Shown: in pieces, positions 10,145-18,649 of the stretch
Position numbering within the stretch: position 1 is the stretch's first letter
Layout of the letters: every line of letters begins with the position of its first letter
NCBI RefSeq assembly: GCF_001297015.1
Contig: NZ_LIGE01000023.1
Coordinates: forward strand, 1 to 64,000
Length of the DNA: 64,000 nt
Direction: 5' to 3'
From: Pseudomonas sp. RIT-PI-r
GTDB taxonomy: Bacteria > Pseudomonadota > Gammaproteobacteria > Pseudomonadales > Pseudomonadaceae
Made by a program: the position numbers and the translations under genes
The notes under the pieces: model-generated
Seen by the model: the letters and a program-made list of their open reading frames with translations, nothing else
What the model was told of the DNA's origin: nothing
Databases searched by the model: none

Positions 10145-10951
10145 TTATTGAGCCCAACGCAGTTGCGTAGGCAGTGGTGAAACAGGTTCCGGCGCCGGCG
10201 GTTCGCCGGGCAGGGAAAGAACACGGTTAAGCACTTCGGTTTCCAGCGCTGCAAGACGATGCGAACCACGTACCCGTGGGCGCGGCAGTTCCACATGCAG
10301 ATCAAGGCCGACTTCGCCGTCCTCGATCAGAATCACCCGGTCGGCAATCGCCACCGCTTCGCTGACGTCGTGGGTCACCAGCAGCACGGTGAAGCCGTGT
10401 TGCTGCCAGAGACGTTCGATCAGTTGCTGCATTTCAATGCGCGTCAGCGCGTCCAGTGCGCCGAGCGGTTCGTCGAGCAACAGCAGGCGCGGTTGATGGA
10501 TCAGCGCGCGTGCCAGTGCGACGCGTTGCTTCTGCCCGCCGGACAACGCCGCCGGCCACTCATTGGCGCGATCTGCCAGCCCCACCGCGTCCAGTGCTTC
10601 GAGAGCTTTCGGACGCCAGTTGCCTTTAAGGCCGAGGCCGACGTTGTCAATGATCTTCTTCCACGGCAGCAGACGCGCTTCCTGGAACATCAATCGGGTG
10701 TCTTCCCGCGCATCGCTGAGCGGCGCAGAACCGGCCAGCAAGTCGCCGCCAGTCGGTTGATCGAGGCCGGCGAGCAAGCGCAGCAAAGTACTTTTGCCGC
10801 AACCACTGCGCCCGACCACAGCGACGAATTGCCCCGCCGGAATGTGCAGATCGATGTCACGCAGCACTTGCCGCGCGCCGAAGGTTTTCTGCAGGTTGCG
10901 CACGGCCAGCGGTATCCCGCGCAGCAGGCGTGGAGGTTGTTGAGCGGTCAT
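10145..10951 (-). CDS. ssuB: Aliphatic sulfonate ABC transporter ATP-binding protein SsuB
   Basis: The ATPase of the sulfonate importer, 268 residues from the ATG at 10951, which overlaps the ssuC stop (ATGA). Walker A is [18 protein letters not shown], the signature [15 protein letters not shown], Walker [15 protein letters not shown], and the switch histidine [10 protein letters not shown] longer reading upstream would run into ssuC and has no support. The family (nitrate/sulfonate/taurine type) is clear; the sulfonate assignment comes from ssuA, ssuC, ssuD and ssuE in the same operon. Confidence 0.92.
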   Translation of the reverse strand: MTAQQPPRLLRGIPLAVRNLQKTFGARQVLRDIDLHIPAGQFVAVVGRSGCGKSTLLRLLAGLDQPTGGDLLAGSAPLSDAREDTRLMFQEARLLPWKKIIDNVGLGLKGNWRPKALEALDAVGLADRANEWPAALSGGQKQRVALARALIHQPRLLLLDEPLGALDALTRIEMQQLIERLWQQHGFTVLLVTHDVSEAVAIADRVILIEDGEVGLDLHVELPRPRVRGSHRLAALETEVLNRVLSLPGEPPAPEPVSPLPTQLRWAQ

Positions 10952-11730
10952 GCTGCACCTCCTTTGGCAACCTGATACGCCGGGTGCCAGCGCAGCCACA
11001 CACGTTCAAGTCCACGGGCCGCAAGGTCGGCGAGTTTGCCGAGCACCGCGTAAAGCAGGATCGCCAGCACCACCACGTCGGTCTGCAAAAACTCCCGGGC
11101 GTTCATCGCCAGATAGCCGATGCCGGAGCTGGCGGAAATGGTTTCAGCGACGATCAGCGTCAACCACATAAAGCCCAGGGCAAAACGCACGCCGACCAGA
11201 ATCGAAGGCAGCGCGCCCGGCAAAATCACTTGCCAGAACAGGCTGAAACCGGAGAGGCCATAACTGCGCGCCATCTCCACCAACGCCGGATCGACGTTGC
11301 GGATGCCGTGATAGGTGTTGAGGTAGATCGGGAACAGCGTGCCCAACGCCACCAGAAAAATCTTCGCCGACTCGTCGATGCCGAACCACAGGATCACCAA
11401 CGGAATCAGCGCCAGGTGCGGCACGTTGCGGATCATCTGCACCGAGCTGTCGAGCAGGCGTTCGCCCCATTTCGACAGGCCGGTGATGAAACCCAGGACC
11501 AGACCGATGCTGCCGCCGATGGTGAAACCGAGTGCCGCGCGCCAGCCGCTGATCGCCAAGTGCGTCCAGATTTCACCGCTGCGCACCAGGCTCACGCCGG
11601 CTTCGATCACCGCCACCGGTGCCGGCAGAATCCGTGTCGACAACCAACCCGCCGACACCGACAACTGCCACACCGCCAGCAACAACACCGGCAACGCCCA
11701 AGGCGCGAGGCTGTGGATGATTTTCTTCAT
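10948..11730 (-). CDS. ssuC: Aliphatic sulfonate ABC transporter permease SsuC
   Basis: An inner-membrane permease of 260 residues with about six membrane helices and the ABC-permease EAA loop ([20 protein letters not shown] region). The start at 11730 ([16 protein letters not shown]) lies eight bases after the ssuD stop, and its stop overlaps the ssuB start. The length fits the family. It works with SsuA and SsuB to import alkanesulfonates. Confidence 0.92.
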   Translation of the reverse strand: MKKIIHSLAPWALPVLLLAVWQLSVSAGWLSTRILPAPVAVIEAGVSLVRSGEIWTHLAISGWRAALGFTIGGSIGLVLGFITGLSKWGERLLDSSVQMIRNVPHLALIPLVILWFGIDESAKIFLVALGTLFPIYLNTYHGIRNVDPALVEMARSYGLSGFSLFWQVILPGALPSILVGVRFALGFMWLTLIVAETISASSGIGYLAMNAREFLQTDVVVLAILLYAVLGKLADLAARGLERVWLRWHPAYQVAKGGAA

Positions 11731-11738
11731 GGCGCGCC

Positions 11739-12887
11739 TCAGCTCTGCGACGCGGCTTTGGGAAGAATGTCGTTGGCAACCATCTCGCCGAACGGGCTGA
11801 CATAACCGGCGCTTTTCGGCAGTTCCGGACGCTCGATGTCGAGGTGCGGGAACAGCAGTTCGGCGACGCGATACGACTCTTCGAGGTGTGGATAACCAGA
11901 GAAGATGAAGGTGTCGATGCCAAGATCGGCGTATTCCTTCACGCGCGCTGCCACGGTCGGGCCATCGCCAACCAGCGCCGTACCGGCACCACCGCGTACC
12001 AGGCCAACACCGGCCCACAGGTTCGGGCTGACTTCGAGGTTGTCGCGGCTGCCACCGTGCAGCGCGGCCATACGTTGCTGGCCGACCGAATCGAAACGCG
12101 CCAGCGAGGCTTGAGCGCGGGCGATGGTGTCGTCGTCCAGGTGCGAGATCAGCCGATCCGCCGCTTGCCACGCTTCAGCGTTGGTTTCGCGAACGATCAC
12201 GTGCAGTCGAATACCGAAGCGCACGGTGCGGCCGAGCTTGGCGGCTTTGGCGCGCACTTGGGCAATCTTCTCGGCCACCGCGGCTGGCGGCTCGCCCCAG
12301 GTCAGGACCATTTCCACTTGTTCGGCGGCCAGATCTTGCGCCGCTTCCGAGGAACCACCGAAGTACAACGGCGGACGCGGCTGCTGGATCGGCGGATAGA
12401 GCAATTTCGCGCCCCTCCCCCCGATGGGCCGACCGGCGTAATCGACGGGTTCGCCTTCGAGCACACGACGCCAGAGGCGGGGGAATTCCACCGAGGCCTG
12501 ATAACGCTCTTCGTGGCTGAGAAACAAACCGTCACCGGCCAATTCTTCCGGGTCACCGCCAGTCACCAGGTTGAACAGCGCACGCCCGCCAGACAGACGA
12601 TCCAGCGTGGCTGCCTGCCGCGCTGCCACCGTCGGGGAAATGATCCCGGGGCGCAGGGCAACGAGGAATTTCGGGCGCTGGGGCCCCGGGATCAGCGCCG
12701 CGGCCACCAGCCACGAGTCGTCACAGGAACGGCCGGTCGGAATCAGCACGCCGCCGAACCCCAGACGATCCGCCGCTTGCGCGACCTGTTGCAGATAACC
12801 GTGGTCGACGGCGCGAGCGCCTTCGGCGGTGCCAAGGTAATGGCCGTCGCCGTGGGTAGGCAGGAACCAGAAGATATTGAGGCTCAT
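11739..12887 (-). CDS. ssuD: FMNH2-dependent alkanesulfonate monooxygenase SsuD
   Basis: A cytoplasmic luciferase-family enzyme of 382 residues that uses FMNH2 and oxygen to split C1-C14 alkanesulfonates into aldehyde and sulfite. It begins [19 protein letters not shown], and C55 in [10 protein letters not shown] corresponds to the active-site cysteine of E. coli SsuD. The [11 protein letters not shown] segment holds the catalytic Arg/His pair, and [17 protein letters not shown] the mobile-loop/Tyr region. The reduced flavin comes from SsuE, encoded two genes upstream. The gene lies between ssuA and ssuC. Confidence 0.94.
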   Translation of the reverse strand: MSLNIFWFLPTHGDGHYLGTAEGARAVDHGYLQQVAQAADRLGFGGVLIPTGRSCDDSWLVAAALIPGPQRPKFLVALRPGIISPTVAARQAATLDRLSGGRALFNLVTGGDPEELAGDGLFLSHEERYQASVEFPRLWRRVLEGEPVDYAGRPIGGRGAKLLYPPIQQPRPPLYFGGSSEAAQDLAAEQVEMVLTWGEPPAAVAEKIAQVRAKAAKLGRTVRFGIRLHVIVRETNAEAWQAADRLISHLDDDTIARAQASLARFDSVGQQRMAALHGGSRDNLEVSPNLWAGVGLVRGGAGTALVGDGPTVAARVKEYADLGIDTFIFSGYPHLEESYRVAELLFPHLDIERPELPKSAGYVSPFGEMVANDILPKAASQS

Positions 12888-12912
12888 GGAGTGGTCTCCT
12901 TAGGAATTCGAG

Positions 12913-13893
12913 TTACTGGGCTTGGGTGGCCGAGCTTTGGGCCACAGCGGCCGGTGGTGTCCAGATCACATCCTTGATGCTCAGCGGCTTGGGAATCAGC
13001 TTGAGCTGGAAGAACGTGTCAGCGATTTTCTGCTGCGCGGCGACCACTTCCGGGGTCAGGAACAGCGCGCCGTAGCCCTGGCGTTTCACCGAGGTCAGGG
13101 TGATGTCCGCCGGCAGGCCGAGCAGTGGCGCGACTTGCTGGGTCACGTCTTCAGGATTGGCTTTCGACCACTCGCCGACCGCACGCACTTCTTCCACGAG
13201 AGTCTTGATCACCTGAGGATTTTTCTCTGCGTAAGGCTTGGTCGCGAGATAGAACTGATGGTTGTCGACGATGCCTTTGCCGTCGCGCAGGGTGTGCGCT
13301 TGCAGTTGTTTCTCGGCGGCGGCCTGGTACGGATCCCAGATAACCCAGGCGTCGACGCTGCCACGTTCGAACGCAGCGCGGGCGTCGGCCGGCGGCAGGA
13401 ATACGGTTTGGATGTCGCTGTATTTGAGTCCGGCGTCTTCCAGCGCACGCACCAGCAGGTAGTGGACGTTGGAGCCTTTGTTCAGGGCGACTTTCTTGCC
13501 TTTGAGATCGGCTACCGATTTGATCGGCGAGTCTTTCGGCACAAGGATCGCTTCGCTGTTTGGCGCTGGCGGTTCGTAGGCGACGTAAAGCAGATCGGCG
13601 CCAGCAGCCTGAGCGAACACCGGCGGGGTTTCGCCGGTAACACCGAAGTCGATGGAGCCGACGTTCAGGCCTTCAAGCAGTTGCGGGCCGCCGGGGAATT
13701 CAGTCCATTGCACGTCGACGCCTTGAGCGGCCAGACGTTTTTCCAAAGTGCCCTTGGCTTTGAGCAGCACCAGCGTGCCGTACTTCTGGTAACCGATCCG
13801 AAGGGTCTCGGCTTGAGCTTGAGTGATGGCGCCGAAGGTGACAGCCGCAGCAAACAGAGCGACCAGACCACGACGCAAAAATACAGTGCGCAT
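12913..13893 (-). CDS. ssuA: Periplasmic aliphatic sulfonate-binding protein SsuA
   Basis: The binding protein of the sulfonate importer. The ATG at 13893 (MRTVFLRRGLVALFAAAV) is chosen because AAGGAGAG lies just upstream and it starts a clean signal peptide ending TQAQA-ET; a start 12 codons earlier has no such support. The mature part begins LRIGYQKYGTLVLLKAKG, typical of the SsuA/TauA/NrtA group, with VDVQWTEFPGGPQLLEGLN following. Total 326 residues. It lies 90 bp after ssuE, in a gap with little else. Confidence 0.92.
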   Translation of the reverse strand: MRTVFLRRGLVALFAAAVTFGAITQAQAETLRIGYQKYGTLVLLKAKGTLEKRLAAQGVDVQWTEFPGGPQLLEGLNVGSIDFGVTGETPPVFAQAAGADLLYVAYEPPAPNSEAILVPKDSPIKSVADLKGKKVALNKGSNVHYLLVRALEDAGLKYSDIQTVFLPPADARAAFERGSVDAWVIWDPYQAAAEKQLQAHTLRDGKGIVDNHQFYLATKPYAEKNPQVIKTLVEEVRAVGEWSKANPEDVTQQVAPLLGLPADITLTSVKRQGYGALFLTPEVVAAQQKIADTFFQLKLIPKPLSIKDVIWTPPAAVAQSSATQAQ

Positions 13894-13983
13894 AGCGCTC
13901 TCCTTTTTGCTGTTGGGTTTTGGCTGCACCTGCTTAACCGTTAGCGGCTGAGTAAGGTGAAGTACATCAAATGCGGGTGAGGC

Positions 13984-14577
13984 TTAAATGCTCCAGCGAG
14001 CACTCAACAAACGTTCGTTCAACAGACCCGGTTCCAGCGGTTTCGGCCGGCGGGCCATGGCGCCGACAAACTGGTCCAGCGCTTCATGCAGACGCTGCTC
14101 CAGCGCTGGTGCCAGTTGTGCTGCGGCACTGCCTTCGCCGTACGCAATCTGGCTGTCCTCGGCGAAAATCCCCTGGAGCATTTCCTGGGCTTTCAACGCC
14201 GACAGCACAGGCTTGAGGGCGTAATCGACCACCAGCATGTGGGCGATGCTGCCGCCGGTGGCCATCGGCAAGACAATCTTGTGATTCAGGGCGCGCTCGG
14301 GCAGCAGATCCAGCAGCGTTTTCAATGCGCCGGAGAACGACGCTTTGTAAACCGGTGTGGCGATCAACAGGCCGTCGGCGTTTTCAATCTGTTGCAGCAG
14401 GTCGAGCACCTTCGGGCTGTCGAAGCGGGCGTGGAGCAGATCTTCGGCCGGGAAATCCCGAATCTGATAACTCACCACTTCCACGCCTTGCGCCTGCAAC
14501 CAGCGTTGCGAGCGTTCCAGCAGCACCCCGGAACGGGAGCGCAGGCTGGGACTGCCACCGAGTGAGACGACCAGCAT
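13984..14577 (-). CDS. ssuE: NADPH-dependent FMN reductase SsuE
   Basis: A flavodoxin-fold reductase of 197 residues that supplies FMNH2 to SsuD. The flavin phosphate loop is [12 protein letters not shown] (residues 5-16), and Y119 in [13 protein letters not shown] matches the pi-helix tyrosine of E. coli SsuE. It is the first gene of the ssuEADCBF operon. The upstream 150 bp is AT-rich, as expected for a CysB-controlled sulfate-starvation promoter. Confidence 0.92.
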   Translation of the reverse strand: MLVVSLGGSPSLRSRSGVLLERSQRWLQAQGVEVVSYQIRDFPAEDLLHARFDSPKVLDLLQQIENADGLLIATPVYKASFSGALKTLLDLLPERALNHKIVLPMATGGSIAHMLVVDYALKPVLSALKAQEMLQGIFAEDSQIAYGEGSAAAQLAPALEQRLHEALDQFVGAMARRPKPLEPGLLNERLLSARWSI

Positions 14578-14728
14578 TGAGACAATTCCTTAAGCGTTAC
14601 AGGCGATTCGCGGGTTGCGATCTCGCTTCGATGGGAGTGACCTTACCAGCTGATTTATATATCCATAAATCATATTTATTCATTTGGTTATTCGTTTTGG
14701 AGATATGTATTTCAACAAACTGCGGGCG
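14578..14728 (-). promoter_or_regulatory. ssuE promoter region, AT-rich, probable CysB control
   Basis: The 309 bp between ssuE and lsfA hold no gene. The part nearest ssuE has a strongly AT-rich core (about 14650-14715, with TTTATATATCCATAAATC) unlike the flanking DNA. CysB sites in other bacteria are long and AT-rich without a tight consensus, and ssu operons need CysB, so control by CysB is inferred. The rest of the gap holds the lsfA terminator and a REP pair. Confidence 0.45.
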
Positions 14729-14752
14729 AAAAAAAAGGCCGTCGAAACGGCC
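14729..14752 (-). terminator. Rho-independent terminator after lsfA
   Basis: On the minus strand GGCCGTTTCGACGGCC is followed by eight T. It lies 135 bp past the lsfA stop, beyond a REP pair, and would stop lsfA transcripts before ssuE. Confidence 0.8.
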
Positions 14753-14792
14753 TGAAATCCCCTGCATCGTGGTTCCGTGTTGACTGGACTAA

Positions 14793-14866
14793 CGCCTTCG
14801 CGAGCAGGCTCACTCCTACATTTGGAATCCGCTCCCCTGTAGGAGTGAGCCTGCTCGCGAAAGCGG
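14793..14866. repeat. REP pair, family A (GAGTGAGCCTGCTCGCGA), copy 1
   Basis: Two facing units (CGCGAGCAGGCTCACTCCTACA and its reverse complement) separated by about 15 bases. The family also occurs at 26267, 29353 and 34092. Confidence 0.9.
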
Positions 14867-14886
14867 TGGTGGCTACACCGCAGATT

Positions 14887-15525
14887 TCACTTGTTCGGCT
14901 GTGGCGTCAGGCGCAGGTACGGCTTCACCGCGCGATAGCCCTTCGGAAAGCGCTGCTTGATCTCATCTTCATCCTTGAGCGAAGGCACAATCACCACCTC
15001 TTCACCGTCCTGCCAGTTGGCCGGCGTGGCAACCTTGTAGTTGTCGGTGAGCTGCAGCGAATCGATCACCCGCAAGATCTCGTGGAAGTTGCGCCCGGTG
15101 CTCGCCGGGTAAGTAATGGTCAGGCGAACCTTCTTGTTCGGATCGATGACGAACAGCGAACGCACGGTCAGCGTGTCATTGGCGTTCGGGTGGATCAGGT
15201 CATACAGATCCGAAACCTTGCGATCGGCATCGGCCAGGATCGGGAAGTTGACGATGGTGTTCTGGGTTTCGTTGATGTCTTCGATCCACTTGTGGTGTGA
15301 ATCCACCGGGTCGACCGACAAGGCGATGGCTTTGACGCCGCGCTTGGAGAATTCATCTTTGAGTTTGGCGGTGAAGCCCAGCTCGGTGGTGCACACCGGG
15401 GTGAAGTCTGCCGGGTGGGAGAACAGCACGCCCCAGCTATCGCCCAGCCACTCGTGAAAACGAATCTTGCCGGCGCTGGAATCCTGTTCGAAGTCGGGGG
15501 CGATGTCGCCGAGTCTGAGGCTCAT
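14887..15525 (-). CDS. lsfA: 1-Cys peroxiredoxin LsfA
   Basis: A Prx6-type peroxiredoxin of 212 residues that reduces hydrogen peroxide and organic hydroperoxides. The peroxidatic cysteine is C45 in SHPADFTPVCTTELG. The C-terminal extension (PKGYRAVKPYLRLTPQ) is typical of the 1-Cys group, and no resolving cysteine is seen. LsfA was first noted in P. putida as a protein induced by sulfate limitation and encoded next to ssu, which matches its place here. It has its own promoter and terminator. The likely task is to handle peroxide formed by flavin-dependent desulfonation. Confidence 0.92.
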   Translation of the reverse strand: MSLRLGDIAPDFEQDSSAGKIRFHEWLGDSWGVLFSHPADFTPVCTTELGFTAKLKDEFSKRGVKAIALSVDPVDSHHKWIEDINETQNTIVNFPILADADRKVSDLYDLIHPNANDTLTVRSLFVIDPNKKVRLTITYPASTGRNFHEILRVIDSLQLTDNYKVATPANWQDGEEVVIVPSLKDEDEIKQRFPKGYRAVKPYLRLTPQPNK

Positions 15526-15759
15526 GGTGCTGCTCCTGATGAGGTATTGGAGAACTCAACTGTAGCTCGGGATTTGCCATCATGAAAAAGAATAAATAAA
15601 TAGATATCTAGATCATAAATGAATATTAAACATCTGTTCACTGGACGCCCGGCGGCATCCCGACGAACATCGGCCGCAAGGTTCGAGAAGGCCTTGAGTT
15701 GCTGTAAAGAGGGGAATTTCGGGGAGGGCTTACGGGGGTGAGCCTGACTCGAAAACGCA
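15526..15759 (-). promoter_or_regulatory. lsfA promoter region, AT-rich
   Basis: No gene is seen between lsfA and the oprE terminator. About 15585-15630 is a block with AAGAATAAATAAATAGATA and TAAATGAATATTAAAC, similar in character to the block before ssuE, which suggests shared sulfur-starvation control. Precise promoter boxes could not be fixed. Confidence 0.4.
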
Positions 15760-15797
15760 AAAGCCCCGTCCGGCGCGATGCCGGACGGGGCTTTTTT
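15760..15797 (-). terminator. Rho-independent terminator after the oprE-type porin
   Basis: AAAGCCCCGTCCGGC pairs with GCCGGACGGGGCTTT around a five-base loop. An A-run on the plus strand gives the T-run of the leftward transcript. It lies 25 bp past the porin stop. Confidence 0.92.
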
Positions 15798-15822
15798 TAC
15801 ATCAACGAATCGAGACGCGCTA

Positions 15823-17166
15823 TTACAGCAGCGGGATCGAGTAGCTGACGATCAGGCGGTTTTCGTCCTGCGAACGGGTGCTCGGCAGATCGGTGCGCCA
15901 TACAGCGTTTTTCCACATCAGACCGACGTTCTTGAACGGACCTTCCGGTACGACGTAACCGATGGTGAAGTCGCGTTCCCACTCGGAGCTGTTCGAACCG
16001 TTCTCACGACCGTTGGTGCCAACGGTATCGATCGAATCGCCTTTGAGGTAAACCACACCGGCGGTCAGGCCAGGTACGCCAACTTTAGCGAAGTCATACG
16101 AGTAGCGAGCCTGCCAGGTTTTTTCGCCGGCACGACCGAACTTCTGGATCTGCATGTCGGTGATGGTGTAGTTCGACGAACCGTCGCCCTGGTTCAGCCA
16201 AGGGAAGTCGCTGCTGCCATTGGAAACCTGGTAACCGCCACCGAAGGTGTGGCCTTCAACGGTGTACAGGAACAGGCCGCTGTACAGGTTGTTGTCGACT
16301 TCACCGCGACCGTTACGCACGCCGGTGTAGTTACCGGTGCTGTAGTAGGCTGGATCGGTACCGTTTTTGCCGTCATCGGAGCTGTTGAAGTAACGGAAAT
16401 CGGATTTCAGTACGCCCGGGCCGATTGCCCAGTTGTGAACCAGACCCAGGAAGTGCTGCTTGTAGAAGTCTTCCAGGTTGCCGTAGTAGTACTGGGCAGT
16501 CAGGTCTTTGGTGATCTTGTAGTCACCACCGGCGTAGATGAACTTGTTGCTGTCACGGAAACCGGTACCACGGGTGTTTGCACCGCTGATGGACAGGTTT
16601 TCGTTGTTGCTGGAGTTACGACCTTTCACAGCTTCGATCTGACCGCCGACCAGAGTCAGGTCCTTGATTTCGCCGGAAGTGATCTGGCCACCCTGCCAGG
16701 TTTGTGGCAGCAGACGACCGTCGTTGGTGACGATTACCGGGTTCTTCGGCTGCAGAGTGCCGAGCTTCAGTTCAGTCTGGGAGATCTTGGCTTTGGCAGT
16801 CAGACCCAGGCTGGAGAAGTTGTCCACGGCTTTACCGTTGGATTCGCTCGGGAACACAGTGCCGCCGTAAGCGGTACCGCTGTTGCCGTTGGTGCCGCCG
16901 CCCGAATCCAGACGCACGCCCAGCAGGCCGATGGCGTCGATACCGAAGCCGACGGTGCCTTGGGTGTAGCCGGAGATGAAACGCAGATCGAAGCCTTGGC
17001 CCCACTCTTCGTTCTTGTTCGGGCCAGTGCCGTCGCGGTTGTCGGTGTTGATGTAGAAGTTACGCAGCCCCAGAGTTGCCTTGCTGTCTTCGATGAAACC
17101 GGCGGCGCCTGCCTGCTGCGCCAAAACCCCTACGGCCACAGCCAGGGCCAAGGTGGACTTGTTCAT
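15823..17166 (-). CDS. oprE: Outer-membrane porin, OprD family, OprE-like
   Basis: An 18-strand outer-membrane channel of 447 residues. The signal peptide MNKSTLALAVAVGVLAQQAGA is followed by AGFIEDSKATLGLRNFYIN, a near match to the OprE opening in my memory of the family. The protein ends in the beta-signal RLIVSYSIPLL. OprD-family porins take up small anions, amino acids or peptides, and the substrate of this one is not evident. Its place between lsfA/ssu and tauA suggests, but does not show, a role in sulfonate passage. Asn/Gly-rich loops (GGGTNGNSGTAYGG) are normal. Confidence 0.88.
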   Translation of the reverse strand: MNKSTLALAVAVGVLAQQAGAAGFIEDSKATLGLRNFYINTDNRDGTGPNKNEEWGQGFDLRFISGYTQGTVGFGIDAIGLLGVRLDSGGGTNGNSGTAYGGTVFPSESNGKAVDNFSSLGLTAKAKISQTELKLGTLQPKNPVIVTNDGRLLPQTWQGGQITSGEIKDLTLVGGQIEAVKGRNSSNNENLSISGANTRGTGFRDSNKFIYAGGDYKITKDLTAQYYYGNLEDFYKQHFLGLVHNWAIGPGVLKSDFRYFNSSDDGKNGTDPAYYSTGNYTGVRNGRGEVDNNLYSGLFLYTVEGHTFGGGYQVSNGSSDFPWLNQGDGSSNYTITDMQIQKFGRAGEKTWQARYSYDFAKVGVPGLTAGVVYLKGDSIDTVGTNGRENGSNSSEWERDFTIGYVVPEGPFKNVGLMWKNAVWRTDLPSTRSQDENRLIVSYSIPLL

Positions 17167-17533
17167 GTAAAGCTCCTCTCGTTTCTAATTTTTGTGTTCC
17201 TGGTCCCGGGTCTATTGCCCTGGATCCTAAGATGCGCGATTAGCGCCAGACCGTGACCGACAAGTCAATCGTAACTATGTATGTCTACGACCAAGGTCTA
17301 ATCGCAGTGATTTGGTCCCTGCAGATTACTGATTTCCCGTTAACCAAAAAAAGAATTATTTAATTCTTTTTAATACCATTCGAGTATATGGCCCATTAAT
17401 GGCCACCTGCAGCGGGATACAGGATATCGGCTACTAAGCTCATTCCTAAATGGTATTTGTTAGCCTTTTTTTAGATCGATTAGCTTTGGCGTATTCAAAT
17501 CACGTCAAACCCTATCCAAAAGGCGACGCCATC
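17167..17533. promoter_or_regulatory. Divergent oprE-tauA intergenic region with AT-rich palindrome at 17348-17371
   Basis: A gene-free 367 bp. It contains a perfect inverted repeat: five A plus GAATTA, two T, TAATTC plus five T (17348-17371). A second pair is AATACCATT (17372-17380) and AATGGTATT (17449-17457). The first looks like an AT-only terminator or a protein site. The second pair spans about 85 bp and could hold a dimeric regulator. Promoters for both genes must lie here; none could be fixed. Confidence 0.5.
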
Positions 17534-18520
17534 ATGGCCAAACGCGCACTATCGAGTCAATTTGTTACAGTTTGTGTATCGGCGATATTTTCTTTTTCCG
17601 CACAGGCAGCCAACCTCACCATTGGCTACCAAACCGGTATCGACCCGAGCAAAGTCCCGCAGGCTGACGGTGTCTACGAGAAAACCATTGGCGAGAAGAT
17701 CGACTGGCGTCGTTTCAACAGCGGCCCGGAAGTTGTGACAGCCATTGCTTCGGGCGACGTGCAGATCGGCAATCTCGGTTCCAGCCCGTTGGCGGCGGCG
17801 GCCTCGCGTAATCTGCCGATCGTGGCGTTCATTGTTTCGGCGCAGATCAACGCCGCCGAAGCACTGGTGGTGCGCAATGGCAGCGGCATCAATACCCCGC
17901 AGGATCTGGTCGGCAAGACCATCGCCACACCGTTCGTTTCCACCTCCCATTACAGCCTGCTCGGTGCCCTGAAGCATTGGGGTCTGGACGCTTCGAAAGT
18001 CAAAGTGGTGAACCTGCAACCCGCAGAGATCGCCGCAGCGTGGAAGCGCGGCGATATTGACGGGGCATTTGTCTGGTCGCCAGCGCTGGGTGAAATTCGC
18101 AAGACCGGCAAGACCCTGACCGATGCGGCGCAGGTCGGTCAGTGGGGCGCGCCGACCTTCGAAGTCTGGGTGGCTCGCAAGGATTTTGCCGAGAAGCATC
18201 CAGAGGTTGTAGCAAAGTTTGCCAAGGTCACGCTGGACTCGTTTGCTGATTACGCGGCGCACAAAGACAGCTGGACGGCTGACTCGGTGCCTGTACAGAA
18301 AATCGCCAAACTGACCGGTGCCAATGCCGCCGACGTGCCGGAATTGCTTGCCGGTTCCGCATTCCCGGATGCCAACGCACAACAAACCACGGCGCTGCTG
18401 GACGGCGGCACGGCGAAGGCGATTGGCGAAACGGCAAAGTTTTTGAAGGAACAGGGCAAGGTTGAAACGGTGCTGCCGGACTACTCACCGTACGTAAGCG
18501 CGAAGTTCATCACCGAGTAA
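17534..18520 (+). CDS. tauA: Taurine-binding periplasmic protein TauA (orphan)
   Basis: A 328-residue binding protein of the TauA/SsuA group. The chosen ATG at 17534 starts a signal peptide (MAKRALSSQFVTVCVSAIF, cleavage near AQA-AN); an upstream in-frame ATG adds 28 residues without signal character. The mature part begins LTIGYQTGIDPSKVPQADG, close to the TauA opening, and contains RRFNSGPEVVTAIASGDVQIG. In other pseudomonads tauA is followed by tauB, tauC and tauD. Here a repeat and then argA on the other strand follow directly, so transport would need ATPase and permease encoded elsewhere, possibly SsuBC. Confidence 0.85.
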   Translation: MAKRALSSQFVTVCVSAIFSFSAQAANLTIGYQTGIDPSKVPQADGVYEKTIGEKIDWRRFNSGPEVVTAIASGDVQIGNLGSSPLAAAASRNLPIVAFIVSAQINAAEALVVRNGSGINTPQDLVGKTIATPFVSTSHYSLLGALKHWGLDASKVKVVNLQPAEIAAAWKRGDIDGAFVWSPALGEIRKTGKTLTDAAQVGQWGAPTFEVWVARKDFAEKHPEVVAKFAKVTLDSFADYAAHKDSWTADSVPVQKIAKLTGANAADVPELLAGSAFPDANAQQTTALLDGGTAKAIGETAKFLKEQGKVETVLPDYSPYVSAKFITE

Positions 18521-18522
18521 TT

Positions 18523-18633
18523 GATCGTTCCCGCGCTCTGCGTGGGAATGCAGCCCGGGACGCTCCGCGTCCCATCAAAAGCCGAACGCGGAGCGTCCGT
18601 TGAGGCATTCCCACGCAGAGCGTGGGAACGATC
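18523..18633. repeat. Family D intergenic repeat, copy 2
   Basis: Same composite palindrome as at 9747, starting GATCGTTCCCGCGCTCTGCG and ending GTGGGAACGATC. It begins two bases after the tauA stop and ends 16 bases before argA's stop, filling the convergent gap. Confidence 0.9.
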
Positions 18634-18649
18634 GAATGGACCAACTCGG

